A DNA stretch of 64,000 nucleotides from Butyrivibrio sp. YAB3001 (GTDB lineage Bacteria; Bacillota; Clostridia; Lachnospirales; Lachnospiraceae). The position numbers were made by a program, and so were the translations under genes. Shown here one piece after another: positions 7,839 to 16,865 of this stretch. Within the stretch, counting starts at the first letter, position 1. The number at the start of each line of letters is the position of its first letter. The stretch is from contig NZ_FOKR01000010.1 in NCBI RefSeq assembly GCF_900112195.1, forward strand, positions 1 through 64,000. The letters are read 5' to 3'. The notes beneath the pieces were generated by a model. That model was not told the origin of the DNA, did not search any database, and was given only the letters and a program-made list of their open reading frames with translations.

Positions 7839-10019
7839 TTACCAAACGCTAATTCTATCTTCAGGAGCAAGATACATTCCGTCTCCTTCCTTAACGTCAA
7901 AGGCCTCATAAAACTCATCAAACTGCTGTACAACTACATTAACTCTCAGATAATACAGCGGGTGAGGGTTCTGGGTAAGTTGTGAATAGTCTGCTTCATA
8001 AGTGCAGATTTCTTTCCACATATTTGCGTAGCTTTCAAAAAACAGTTTGTAATTGAAATCTTCCTCCTTTGAAGCAAGGAGCAACATTGCCTTAAGCCCT
8101 GCTATATCCGCAACTGCCTCTCCCTGAACAATGCTGCCGTTTACTTTTTCATTTCCAAATGCGGTTATTCCGTTATAATAATCAATCAGCTTTTGTGCTT
8201 TTTTCTGAAATGCCGCGGTATCATCTTCGGTCCACCAATTATTATAGTTCCCGTCCTTATCAAACTGAGAACCACTTGGATCAAATGCATGACTAATCTC
8301 ATGGGCAATAATAGTTCCAACTGAGGCATAAAGCTGCTCCTTTGACATATCTTCCCTGTAGAAATCACCATCAAGGATTCCAAGCAAAATATTTATTGAA
8401 TTGTTTGTGGCATTGTAAAAAGCATTTGTTTTAAGTGTTGAGTTATCCCATAAATTTCTGTTTACTTCACCTCCGGTATTAGCAGCATTAAGCTTGTAAT
8501 AGTAATCCTCCACAGCTATACTGGCTTCAAAATATGAAAGATTGTTAAGATCAAGATCGCTCAGGTCCTGATATTCTTTTGGCTCAATAACATTAATCCC
8601 GATGGCATCAAGCTTATCCATGGCATACTGCCTTGTTTCATCAGATAGCCATTCTTCATTTGAAAGCATCTCTCTGTAAATCGCACAAGTCTCTTTGCAT
8701 ATTTCCGTGATAGTATTCTTTGTTTCTGTGCAATCATACTTTTGTATATATATTTTTCCGATAGATTCAGGCAGGGACTGAAGTACACAGCGATATGCAT
8801 ATTGTTTATCAGCAAGTACACCTGCCACACCTTCTATTTTATTCGTCGCAGAAATGCTGGCATCAAAAGCCTGCTTGTCAAGATATTCCGCGCATTTAAT
8901 AACTCCATGAACTATTAAGTATGCTTTGATATTCTCTGCATTTTCATCTGTATATAGCTCAGATATCTTTTTAATATTTTCCGGTAACATGCACCAAATT
9001 TTCTTTGTGCTGCCAAAGCCCCTTACTTTAATGAATTCTTCCATAGGAAAATTTGGTGTAAGACTATAAAGCTCTTCCGGATCATAGTAATTGAGTATCG
9101 TTTCATATATATCAGGTTGCTGAAGTTCAGCATTTGTTAAGATAGAATCTGCAAGTGCAGTTTCATATGCAATAGCATTATCATAAAGCGCATCAGCTTC
9201 TTCCCTGGAATACCCCATTCTTACATATATTTCTGAAAAAAGTTTCCTGTATTCCGTATCTGCTATTTCTCCTACTACACTTTTGTTTTTGTATTCAGCA
9301 GAATCATCTAAAATTAGGTCACCAAAATTAAGTGCCGTTACATACTTTGTAGAATCAATAAGATCAGCAGTGTTGACTATTTCAAAAATAGAAGGTAAAA
9401 ATACAGACCTGTTGGGGTCGCAAAGATATTCTGAAATATCCCTGGTACCGGACAGGGCTTCAATCTCTTTCACAATGACTTCAAGAGGAGCAAGCGCTTC
9501 TTCATTCCTCTCATCCCAGTTAAGAAATCCCTGATATACAGCTCTGACCAATTCAGCATCGTGCCCTGTCAGAGTGTCATCATCCAAAGCTGCAATAGCT
9601 TTTTCCTCTACAATTTCGCCTATTTTCGTAAAAGAACTATATCTGCTGTATCCTTCAGGAATATCATGGCTAATTATCCAGTCATAATTAATTGCCACGT
9701 TAAAATCATCTTTTTCAGATAGCTTTCCGGTATTTATTACATTATCCTTAAGATTGGAATCTATCCATGGATCACCGCCATTTATAACATATGCTCCGCC
9801 ATCCGATTCTTCGGCTGTTTCTTCGGATGTTTCTTGCACAGTTTCTTCAACTGGTAACTCATCACCTTCTTCAGTATAATGCTCATCTGATGTGCTTACA
9901 TCTGCAGCAGAATCATCCTGCGATTTTTCATCAGAAATGGTGTCCGGAGTTTTTTCCCCACAGCCTGCAAGAAACATACTTCCAATCAGCAATATAACCA
10001 ATATCTTCTTTGCCATCAT
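7839..10019 (-). CDS. M13 family metallopeptidase lipoprotein (copy 1)
   Basis: 726 residues, neprilysin/PepO family. The N-terminus is a lipoprotein signal (LLIGSMFLAGCG, cleavage before the Cys), followed by an acidic Ser/Thr/Glu-rich tether to about residue 75. The catalytic zinc site is HEISH in IIAHEISHAFD and the third ligand region is GEAVADIAG. The protein ends ISVW, the aromatic end typical of M13 enzymes. It is expected outside the membrane, cleaving oligopeptides. Two adjacent ATGs follow AAGGAG. It is clearly more divergent from copies 2 and 3 in this window than those are from each other. Its neighbours on both sides are CPBP proteases. Confidence 0.92.
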   Translation of the reverse strand: MMAKKILVILLIGSMFLAGCGEKTPDTISDEKSQDDSAADVSTSDEHYTEEGDELPVEETVQETSEETAEESDGGAYVINGGDPWIDSNLKDNVINTGKLSEKDDFNVAINYDWIISHDIPEGYSRYSSFTKIGEIVEEKAIAALDDDTLTGHDAELVRAVYQGFLNWDERNEEALAPLEVIVKEIEALSGTRDISEYLCDPNRSVFLPSIFEIVNTADLIDSTKYVTALNFGDLILDDSAEYKNKSVVGEIADTEYRKLFSEIYVRMGYSREEADALYDNAIAYETALADSILTNAELQQPDIYETILNYYDPEELYSLTPNFPMEEFIKVRGFGSTKKIWCMLPENIKKISELYTDENAENIKAYLIVHGVIKCAEYLDKQAFDASISATNKIEGVAGVLADKQYAYRCVLQSLPESIGKIYIQKYDCTETKNTITEICKETCAIYREMLSNEEWLSDETRQYAMDKLDAIGINVIEPKEYQDLSDLDLNNLSYFEASIAVEDYYYKLNAANTGGEVNRNLWDNSTLKTNAFYNATNNSINILLGILDGDFYREDMSKEQLYASVGTIIAHEISHAFDPSGSQFDKDGNYNNWWTEDDTAAFQKKAQKLIDYYNGITAFGNEKVNGSIVQGEAVADIAGLKAMLLLASKEEDFNYKLFFESYANMWKEICTYEADYSQLTQNPHPLYYLRVNVVVQQFDEFYEAFDVKEGDGMYLAPEDRISVW

Positions 10020-10028
10020 AATCTCTCC

Positions 10029-10862
10029 TTACCATTCTCGTCTGATCTTTTCAAAATCAATAGTCTTACCGACTTTCTTCCACACAATAAACGTCAGAAC
10101 TGCATTTATTGCAGCAATTATAAAGTATGTGATGAGGATTCTCACGCCATCTTCACCGGTATTAATATACGATGAACCCGAATCTCCAACCGGAACAAAC
10201 AGGCCTTCTGTATAACCTGCAAAAAAATCAAACAGTCCGTGAGCCAGGCCGCAGGCCCAGATATTTCTTGTCTTCCAATACAGTATAAGGAGGGCCAGAC
10301 CAAAAACGCCTGATTCCAGTGTTTTGGCGACCGCCTGTCCCCATGCAACAGGCGATGAGGGATCAAATCCCAAAACATGTGCAGCTCCGAATACCAGTGA
10401 GGAAACCACTGCACTCAGAACAAAGACATATTTCTTTTCCCTGAACTTATAGATAATCGCATCGTTTATAACTGCCCTGAAAGCCAGTTCCTCAAAAAGT
10501 CCCACAGAAATAAACATAAGAAATATAATGATAAATCCCAATATCGGATTTTCCTTCAGGGGTACCTTTTCTTCTATATTCGAAATCAGCAATACAGAGC
10601 CCATGATAAGGGACATCAATAAAAATCCAATGGCGTTCTTGATGACATATCCTGTAGAAACATAGCAGGAGGCAAGCGTCTTATCTCCGGATATCTGGTA
10701 CAGGAAAAAGCACGACGCTCCGCAGAGCAAAGTCCTCACTATAAAAAACTGGAAATTTGTCTCTGTAGGTACCGTATTGAAACACACAACCACGTATACT
10801 ATGCAGAGCGCAGCAGTTATCAGTGGCGATTTTTTCATAAATTCAATATACTTTTTAAGCAT
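10029..10862 (-). CDS. CPBP family intramembrane metalloprotease
   Basis: 277 residues from ATG 10862, chosen because AGGAG precedes it and it overlaps the stop of the PrsW-like gene by 8 bases, a sign of translational coupling. CPBP motifs: FEELAFR (about 123-129), FGAAH and LAHGLFDF. About eight hydrophobic segments. It stops 9 bases before the first M13 gene. This is the second CPBP protein of the island; the two share motifs but are otherwise divergent, suggesting different substrates rather than a fresh duplication. Confidence 0.88.
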   Translation of the reverse strand: MLKKYIEFMKKSPLITAALCIVYVVVCFNTVPTETNFQFFIVRTLLCGASCFFLYQISGDKTLASCYVSTGYVIKNAIGFLLMSLIMGSVLLISNIEEKVPLKENPILGFIIIFLMFISVGLFEELAFRAVINDAIIYKFREKKYVFVLSAVVSSLVFGAAHVLGFDPSSPVAWGQAVAKTLESGVFGLALLILYWKTRNIWACGLAHGLFDFFAGYTEGLFVPVGDSGSSYINTGEDGVRILITYFIIAAINAVLTFIVWKKVGKTIDFEKIRREW

Positions 10863-11664
10863 TGGTATTCTCCTGCTCTGTACTGTTTTCAGCAATGAAG
10901 GAAAGCGCTACAAGGTTTGCGGCATTTTTCTTAAGTCGTCTGAATATGTAGAACTGGAAAAAGAATATCGGAATTACCGCAATTAACACCATACCAGCAC
11001 CAATATATGTTGTTCTTTGTATTTCCGCTGTCATAGTCTCTACATTATCCCCGGCATGTATGAGCATGTTTGCACCAAAAAAATCAAAAACAGTATGCCA
11101 AACCACAGGGACAAAAAAAGCAAGAAGATATTCTTTTAATACAGACCCTCTGCCTGTTACTTTGTTATATCTGGCAAGTCCAAGATGTCTTCCCATGGCA
11201 AGCCCCAGCATCATATGCACTGTTATACCCGGCAACCTCATCAAGAGAACAGGAAGACTGACACTATATACAAAGTCTTCTATAAGAATAAACCCGAATC
11301 CGACAGCACCTGCTATCAGCATATATTCATATACATTTCTAATTTTTTTCCTATAGATGCATAATACAATAAGCGTAATGATAAGTTTTGCCAATTCTTC
11401 ATTCAGCGCTGCAGAAAAAAGCGCATGATTGAAACTGGCAAGTAATAGAGGTCCATCTGTAGGTACAAATCCGGTTACAGCCCTGAATGTAAGTCCGATT
11501 ATCAGGAAAAAGACAAATGAAAGCGGCACTGATAATAGTCCAAGTAATACCGGCAATAATGCCTGTCCTCTTGAAATTCTGTAATCTCCTTTCCAGGCAA
11601 TCATATTCTTATAAAGAATCCCCACAATAATCAAACTTAGAACAAAACTGATAATCGATGTCAT
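10855..11664 (-). CDS. PrsW-family intramembrane metalloprotease
   Basis: 269 residues with about seven membrane segments. The PrsW motifs are present: NEELAK (E89, E90, K93), VHMMLGLAMG and VWHTVFDFFG. In Bacillus PrsW starts regulated intramembrane proteolysis of an anti-sigma factor; other family members have unknown targets and none is encoded nearby. AAAGGAG lies upstream of the ATG. It overlaps the following CPBP gene and follows the second M13 gene after 97 bases. Confidence 0.85.
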   Translation of the reverse strand: MTSIISFVLSLIIVGILYKNMIAWKGDYRISRGQALLPVLLGLLSVPLSFVFFLIIGLTFRAVTGFVPTDGPLLLASFNHALFSAALNEELAKLIITLIVLCIYRKKIRNVYEYMLIAGAVGFGFILIEDFVYSVSLPVLLMRLPGITVHMMLGLAMGRHLGLARYNKVTGRGSVLKEYLLAFFVPVVWHTVFDFFGANMLIHAGDNVETMTAEIQRTTYIGAGMVLIAVIPIFFFQFYIFRRLKKNAANLVALSFIAENSTEQENTNA

Positions 11665-11761
11665 ATTTTTCTCCTTTCTTTGTTGGTTGCTATAACTTAA
11701 TACAAATTATGGATATACTCAGTCAGAGCTTTTCTGCCAAAATAATGCTCCGGCTGATGGA

Positions 11762-13927
11762 TCACCAGATCAAAAGCCTGTCTTCAGGAGCAAGGTACAT
11801 ATTATCGCCTTCTCTTACATCGTAGGTTTCATAAAACTCTTCAAACTGTTGAACAGGGACATTTGTTCTTAGATAGTCTCTTGGATGCTCATCCTGTAAA
11901 AGGTTAGTTAATTCAGAACTGTAAATAGCAAGATTAGCATTAATCTGAGCATACTTTGTAAAAAATTTATCATAGTTAAATCCATCTACTTTTGAAGCCA
12001 TCCTAAGAGCACATTGAAGTCCGGTTATATCAGCCACCATTTCGGTATCAATATTCGTACCTATGCAATTGTAATCTCCAAAGACAACTATACTATCAAG
12101 GTAATCATCCAGCTTTTTTACACGTCTCATAAATTCTGCCTTATCATCTTCTGTCCACCAGTCTTTATATTTTCCTTCAGCATCAAACTGTGATCCATAG
12201 TTATCAAAAGCATGTGACACTTCATGTCCCACCCAGAATGCTCCAATTGAGGCGTACATCTCTTCCACGTCCATATCACTTGAATAGAAAGGTTCTCCCA
12301 TCATTCCTATGATCATGTTAATAGTGTTGGCAGACGGATCATACCCGGCATTGCAGGTTAAAATATTAAAGCCTTCTGCCCACATGTCCTTATCAAGGTT
12401 TTGACCTAAACAACTCATATCATGCTTTGTCTCAGCCATCCAGATGCGCCTGGTAGCTTCAATAAGTGAACAATCAGAAATATCAATATCGGAAGTGTCT
12501 CTGAATTTATCCGGGTAAGCAGCATGAATGGCTATCTTATCCAGTTTTTCAATGGCTTTTTTCTTAACTTCATCCGAAGCCCAGCTATTCTCATTAAGCA
12601 GCTCTCTATAAGTATCGATAACCTGCTGACACAAATCTTCCATTCTCTTTTTGTCTTCTTCAGATCCGTACTTTGCAATGTATACTTTCTGCATTGATAC
12701 CGGAAGTAAATCTGTGACAATATTATAAGCGTTCTCTTTATCGGATAATGTCCCACTTGTACCAAGATACTTGGCATTCAACTCATTTGTTTTATCGTAA
12801 GTTTCTTTATCGAGGTATTTTGCATACTTTGAAAAATAATTGAATAGCAAGATTCCCTTGATGCCATCCAAATTGTCATCTGTGTACACCTCATCAAGAG
12901 TTTTAAAATAATCAGGAGTAGTAACAAGATATATGCCATCATATTTATATCCGACCGCCTCAATAATGGCTGCTATAGGAAGCTTCACAGAAAGTGCAGC
13001 CAGTTCCTCAAAGCTCATCTCATTGTTTACCTTATCCAGATATCCTTCACCTTTCTTCTCCATTGTGGTATATATTGATCCTGAAAGCTTTCCTTCCAAT
13101 TCAATCGCTGCATCAAAATACTTAACAGCATCCTCCGATGACATTCCCAGTTTCCCCGACATAAACGAAAACAATTCTTTTCCCGAATTATAATAAATAT
13201 CTCCAATTTCTGTCCTATTAGAATACTCAGCAGAATCTTTCAGAATAAGCGTCGGTGTATCCACGCAAAGCAGGTATTTACTCGGATCATTAAGGCCGCT
13301 TCTTACAGCATATGCCATAAAATTGTAATACTCAAAAGCCGTATCTTTGTCCGTGATAAGTCCGCTTATGTCATCAACACTACTTGCTTCGAGAATTTTC
13401 TCATAGCCTTCTTTTATATCCGTATATCCGGCTTCATTTCTGGCATTCCAGTCTAAAAGCAGATTATTATATGTGCGGACTACTTCAGCATCATGGCCTT
13501 CTATGGTCTCATCTTTAAGCAGCTCCATGCATTGTTTTTTTATTTCAATTTCCCGCTCATGGTAATGAGACCATATCGTATATCCATCTGGGATATCATT
13601 CTCCAAAAGCCATCCTTTATTTACATAGAGATGAAAATCATCCTTAGGAGAAACCTCCATGTCAGGAGTAACATTCTCTTTTATGTCCGAGTTTATCCAC
13701 GGATATCCTCCTGTCGTTACCGTCTCTTTTTCCTCTTCACCTGCCGGTGCGTCTGAATTTCCTTCACTGACGGACATATCTGTTTCTTCATTTTCAGTGC
13801 TTTCTTCCACCACTGATATTGCTTGCGGCGCTTCATCAACAACCTCCAAAGGAGCCGCGTTATTACCACAGGCCATAATAGTTTCTAACATAGCCATACA
13901 TATAATTGATACCACTCTCTTTTTCAT
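11762..13927 (-). CDS. M13 family metallopeptidase lipoprotein (copy 2)
   Basis: 721 residues from ATG 13927 (AAAGGA upstream; an in-frame GTG further up is less likely). The leader is a lipoprotein-type signal with a slightly unusual lipobox, TIMAC. An acidic linker follows, then the M13 fold with HEVSH as zinc motif and EMVADITG carrying the third glutamate. It ends LLIW. Copy 3 at 41700-43880 is very similar through the whole length, e.g. PKDDFHLY near the start, GSQFDAEG after the zinc motif and VPVQQFEEFYETYDV near the end. It starts the minus-strand run of proteases and is probably surface-exposed. Confidence 0.92.
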   Translation of the reverse strand: MKKRVVSIICMAMLETIMACGNNAAPLEVVDEAPQAISVVEESTENEETDMSVSEGNSDAPAGEEEKETVTTGGYPWINSDIKENVTPDMEVSPKDDFHLYVNKGWLLENDIPDGYTIWSHYHEREIEIKKQCMELLKDETIEGHDAEVVRTYNNLLLDWNARNEAGYTDIKEGYEKILEASSVDDISGLITDKDTAFEYYNFMAYAVRSGLNDPSKYLLCVDTPTLILKDSAEYSNRTEIGDIYYNSGKELFSFMSGKLGMSSEDAVKYFDAAIELEGKLSGSIYTTMEKKGEGYLDKVNNEMSFEELAALSVKLPIAAIIEAVGYKYDGIYLVTTPDYFKTLDEVYTDDNLDGIKGILLFNYFSKYAKYLDKETYDKTNELNAKYLGTSGTLSDKENAYNIVTDLLPVSMQKVYIAKYGSEEDKKRMEDLCQQVIDTYRELLNENSWASDEVKKKAIEKLDKIAIHAAYPDKFRDTSDIDISDCSLIEATRRIWMAETKHDMSCLGQNLDKDMWAEGFNILTCNAGYDPSANTINMIIGMMGEPFYSSDMDVEEMYASIGAFWVGHEVSHAFDNYGSQFDAEGKYKDWWTEDDKAEFMRRVKKLDDYLDSIVVFGDYNCIGTNIDTEMVADITGLQCALRMASKVDGFNYDKFFTKYAQINANLAIYSSELTNLLQDEHPRDYLRTNVPVQQFEEFYETYDVREGDNMYLAPEDRLLIW

Positions 13928-13960
13928 GCTAGAAATTCCTTTCTTCTCCACCTGTTAAAA

Positions 13961-14032
13961 TCAGAAGTCCAGCTCTTTCTTCCTAAAGAGCAGATATGCC
14001 AGAATGATCGAAATTTCAGAAATCAGACAATC
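13961..14032 (-). pseudogene. C-terminal scrap of an ABC-2-type permease
   Basis: Twenty-three codons, ISEISIILAYLLFRKKELDF then stop, almost the same as the end of the permease at 61453-62199 (ISIILAYMLFRKKELDF). The frame is closed upstream by a stop at 14033-14035. It lies directly upstream of M13 copy 2, whereas the intact permease belongs to an ABC unit beside M13 copy 4. This suggests that an ABC-M13 cassette once existed here and was lost. Confidence 0.7.
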
Positions 14033-14194
14033 TTAAACACGATTTCTGACTCAATTTCCTGCTGATGATATTCCGCTAAGTTGCATAAATACTACATATT
14101 TATTGTAAATGATATTGTTTCATATAGTCTACTAACCGGAATATTGTTTTCCATTTTTAAGAGATTTTTTATATTTTATTTCGTTTTGTTTTGC

Positions 14195-14223
14195 TTTACA
14201 CCTTCTGTAGAATGTGCTATGAC
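14195..14223 (+). promoter_or_regulatory. Sigma-A-like promoter before the ribbon-helix-helix remnant
   Basis: TTTACA (14195-14200), a 17-base spacer and TATGAC (14218-14223) on the plus strand, about 45 bases before the broken ribbon-helix-helix frame. Upstream (14033-14190) is AT-rich and shows nothing else I can interpret. Confidence 0.4.
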
Positions 14224-14266
14224 TCATGCCTGCTGTCTGCCGAAATGAACTCCCTTCTCCTTGGCA

Positions 14267-14388
14267 ATGGCTATAGATTCAGAAACTCACGCAAAATTAA
14301 AAGACCTGGCCGAATTGAGGGCAGGTCCATTAATGGTGAAATTGTATATTTAATTAGACAAGCTATTAAGAAGAAAGAGCAGGAATAA
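14267..14388 (+). pseudogene. Arc-type ribbon-helix-helix protein, frameshifted
   Basis: From ATG 14267 the frame reads MAIDSETHAKLKDLAEL, then loses register. The next frame continues EGRSINGEIVYLIRQAIKKK to a stop at 14388. The combined product has the Arc/MetJ pattern, where GRSINGEI forms the turn into helix B. The 122-base span is one base short of a whole number of codons, so a single deletion near 14317 explains it. There is no ribosome binding site in the expected place. Probably a dead antitoxin-like DNA-binding protein; no toxin is adjacent. Confidence 0.55.
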
Positions 14389-14405
14389 AGATAACTATAT
14401 CCCAA

Positions 14406-14540
14406 TCATTCTGTCCAATCCAGAACCATAAGAATCTTAAGCAGTTCTGCGAAGCTGACTATTTCCTGAACAGTTGTATCTTCCTCAGTTGTATGTATGT
14501 TATACATAGGACCGTATACATACTGTACAATCTATCTTTC
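14406..14540 (-). pseudogene. C-terminal remnant of an M20/PepT-like peptidase
   Basis: The minus strand reads VYGPMYNIHTTEEDTTVQEI then VSFAELLKILMVLDWTE and a stop. This parallels the end of the intact peptidase at 4096-5244 (IYGPMHNIHTTEEYTTVQEI). The DNA of the two segments is also visibly similar. Upstream of YGP the frame is lost. It is a paralogous scrap that, with the intact gene, brackets the M13/CPBP island. Confidence 0.75.
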
Positions 14541-14561
14541 CAACTCATATGAATCCTTTCT

Positions 14562-15470
14562 TCATTTCCCACCGCCAGCAGTCAGCCCTCTGACAAAAAA
14601 TCTTCTAAAAAATGGGTAAACAATTATTATAGGCAGAATTATCAGACTGGCCAATGCCATTCTAAGTGACTGCGTAGGTACATCGCCCATAACAGCACCA
14701 CTTATGTTCTCATTAGATGTAATGTAAGACGCACTCTTTTCCATGTTGTACAAAATGTACTGCAGCATATACAGCTCGCTGTGCGCTGAATCCGTATAGA
14801 TGAGATTCTCGTACCAGCTATTCCAGTATGAAAAAGCTTCAAATATGCCAACGGTAAGTAATATAGGTCTCGACATTGGAAGAACAAACTGATAATACAG
14901 CCTGAATTCTGAAGCCCCTTCAAGTCTTGCAGCCTCCAAAATCTCCTCGGGAATATTCCTTAAGAAATACGTGCGCATGACGATGATATACCAGCTTGAA
15001 CAGGCTATGGGAAGTATCAGAGCAAGATAAGAATTCTTCAGGCCAAATAGCTGAGTATTGACCGCATAAGATGCCGCCAGACCACCACTGAAAAACATAG
15101 GAATCATGACACCAACTGTCAAAATATTTCTGTGCCTGTAGTATCTGTTACTGATTACATATGCCATGGTGCTTATCAGAAACAGGGACAGTATCGTACC
15201 CACTATGGTAACTGCGAAAGTTACCCCAAAAGCTCTTAAAATATTACCTGCATTTTTAAAAATATACAGATAAGCGCCGGCTGACCACTCTGAGGGCAAA
15301 AAGCTATACCCTTTTTCTACTATGGATTTCTCCGACGAAACTGATATAACAAGTATTAGTACAACAGGTAAAATCATGCAGGTTGAAAGCAGCAGCACAA
15401 GAATGCTGAGGACTGCATTAGCTCTTTTTCCAAGCCCCTTTATATATCCTCCGGATGTACTTTTGTTCAT
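14562..15470 (-). CDS. Carbohydrate ABC transporter permease (MalG/LplC type)
   Basis: 302 residues with six membrane segments and the inner-membrane permease EAA loop (EILEAARLEGASEFRLYYQFVLP). It ends in the short basic tail common to LplC/YtcP proteins (FVRGLTAGGGK). It forms the translocation pore with the partner permease, with which it overlaps by 4 bases (ATGA). No substrate-binding protein or ATPase is adjacent; such importers commonly share an MsmK-like ATPase encoded elsewhere, but a missing binding protein is unusual. Because the sequence upstream is scrambled, the original operon head may have been lost. Confidence 0.9.
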   Translation of the reverse strand: MNKSTSGGYIKGLGKRANAVLSILVLLLSTCMILPVVLILVISVSSEKSIVEKGYSFLPSEWSAGAYLYIFKNAGNILRAFGVTFAVTIVGTILSLFLISTMAYVISNRYYRHRNILTVGVMIPMFFSGGLAASYAVNTQLFGLKNSYLALILPIACSSWYIIVMRTYFLRNIPEEILEAARLEGASEFRLYYQFVLPMSRPILLTVGIFEAFSYWNSWYENLIYTDSAHSELYMLQYILYNMEKSASYITSNENISGAVMGDVPTQSLRMALASLIILPIIIVYPFFRRFFVRGLTAGGGK

Positions 15471-16402
15471 ATAGCGCCTCCCTCCGGACTGATAGCCTTA
15501 ACCATGCGGTTAGCGACAATAAGCAGCAGACAGCCGATTCCATTCTGTATAAGACTGGCTGCTGCTGAAAACCCGTAATTTGACTGTTCCATAAGTGCTT
15601 TATAGACAAATACGTCGATTGTCTCTGTAGTACTTAAGATTGAACCGGCATTTCGGGTAACCTGGTAGAAAAGGCCGAAGTCTGTGGAAAGTATATGCCC
15701 CAGATTGAGGAGCATCAGAACAACAACCATCGGCTTAAGCTGCGGAAGGATAACATACCTGATAACCTGCCTTACTGTCGCTCCATCTATCGCAGCACAG
15801 TCAAATAGAACGGAATCTATAGCACAGATAGTCGCATAATAGATAAGCATGGAATAACCTGATGTTTTCCATAGCTGCACGAGAACAAGGATAAATGGCC
15901 ATACCGCTGGTTTGAGATAGAAGTTTACCGACGACATTCCCAGATTTTCAAATACCGCATTTAACATCCCTTTGTCTGCCGAGAGAAAAGCATAGACAAA
16001 ATAGCTGACTATGACCCAGGACATAAAATGCGGAAGAAGCATGCATATCTGGACAATGGATCTCACCATACCCGAATGAAGATAGGATAGGATCACTGCT
16101 ATGGTAACAGGAACGACAATCCCCAAAATCAGAAATGCCAGGTTGTAAAGAAATGTATTTCGCACCACCCTCATCATCTGTGGATTCAGCATCAGAAAGC
16201 GGAAATTGGACAGCCCCACCCATTTGCTTCCAAAGAACAGGCTGTAGAAAAAGTTTCTCCCCGGAACAAGCTGATATCTCTTGAACGCAAGTACAATTCC
16301 AAATACCGGGAGATAGCAGAAGGCAATATACCAGATAATCGTAGGAAGGCAAAGAAGTGTAAGCTCAATATTTATTTTATTATTGCTTATCCTCTTTTTC
16401 AT
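15467..16402 (-). CDS. Carbohydrate ABC transporter permease (MalF/LplB type)
   Basis: 311 residues with six membrane segments. It opens with the LplB-like LPTIIWYIAFCYLPVFGIVLAFKRY and carries a CAAIDGATVRQVIRYVILPQL coupling loop. It pairs with the following LplC-type permease to import an oligosaccharide or similar compound. Its ATG lies inside the last codons of the preceding chimeric frame (23-base overlap), so it now depends on whatever transcript reads through 16380-17346. No cognate binding protein is visible in the window. Confidence 0.9.
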   Translation of the reverse strand: MKKRISNNKINIELTLLCLPTIIWYIAFCYLPVFGIVLAFKRYQLVPGRNFFYSLFFGSKWVGLSNFRFLMLNPQMMRVVRNTFLYNLAFLILGIVVPVTIAVILSYLHSGMVRSIVQICMLLPHFMSWVIVSYFVYAFLSADKGMLNAVFENLGMSSVNFYLKPAVWPFILVLVQLWKTSGYSMLIYYATICAIDSVLFDCAAIDGATVRQVIRYVILPQLKPMVVVLMLLNLGHILSTDFGLFYQVTRNAGSILSTTETIDVFVYKALMEQSNYGFSAAASLIQNGIGCLLLIVANRMVKAISPEGGAI

Positions 16403-16865
16403 ACAATTCCCTATACTGAGCGCAGCTCTTTAAAAGCTCATCATGAGTTCCTTCTGCCAGGATCTGTCCATCCTGCAGATACAGTGTCATATCCGAATCA
16501 CGGATACTGTCCACGTAATGTAAGGTGTTAACATCGTTTTCTGACAGTGAGAAAATGCCCTTGCCTATGATAGACATATATTTTGCGAATAAAAAGCAGT
16601 CAACCATATCATAAGAGTCATACTCTGCAGGCATAATACGGAAGAACTTCTTTATGCGCTCAAATGGATTATATACTACATTCTGCTGATTAAACCACGT
16701 GAAGAAGCCCGCTTGAAAACAATCATATGTTTCCGGGCGTCGATCAACATACATTTTCGATATTATAGGCGTTTTATCTGCTTCTTTAGAAAGAATAGGT
16801 GAATAAAGATAACTTATATTTGAAGTGTACACTTTCCCATATTTTTCAAAAGATCTATTCTGCAT
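16380..16865 (-). CDS. Chimeric frame ending in an ABC-exporter ATPase tail
   Basis: 161 residues made of two unrelated parts. The last 35-40 (SIRDSDMTLYLQDGQILAEGTHDELL..YRELYEKE) are the C-terminus of an MsbA/LmrA-type ABC exporter ATPase, just after the H-loop. The first 120 (e.g. YGKVYTSNISYLY and FERIKKFFRIMPAEYDSYD) match no family I recognise. There is no Walker A, Q-loop or signature motif, so it cannot be a working ATPase. It overlaps both neighbours by a few bases. It is most likely a deletion junction, although a new hybrid protein is possible. Confidence 0.4.
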   Translation of the reverse strand: MQNRSFEKYGKVYTSNISYLYSPILSKEADKTPIISKMYVDRRPETYDCFQAGFFTWFNQQNVVYNPFERIKKFFRIMPAEYDSYDMVDCFLFAKYMSIIGKGIFSLSENDVNTLHYVDSIRDSDMTLYLQDGQILAEGTHDELLKSCAQYRELYEKEDKQ

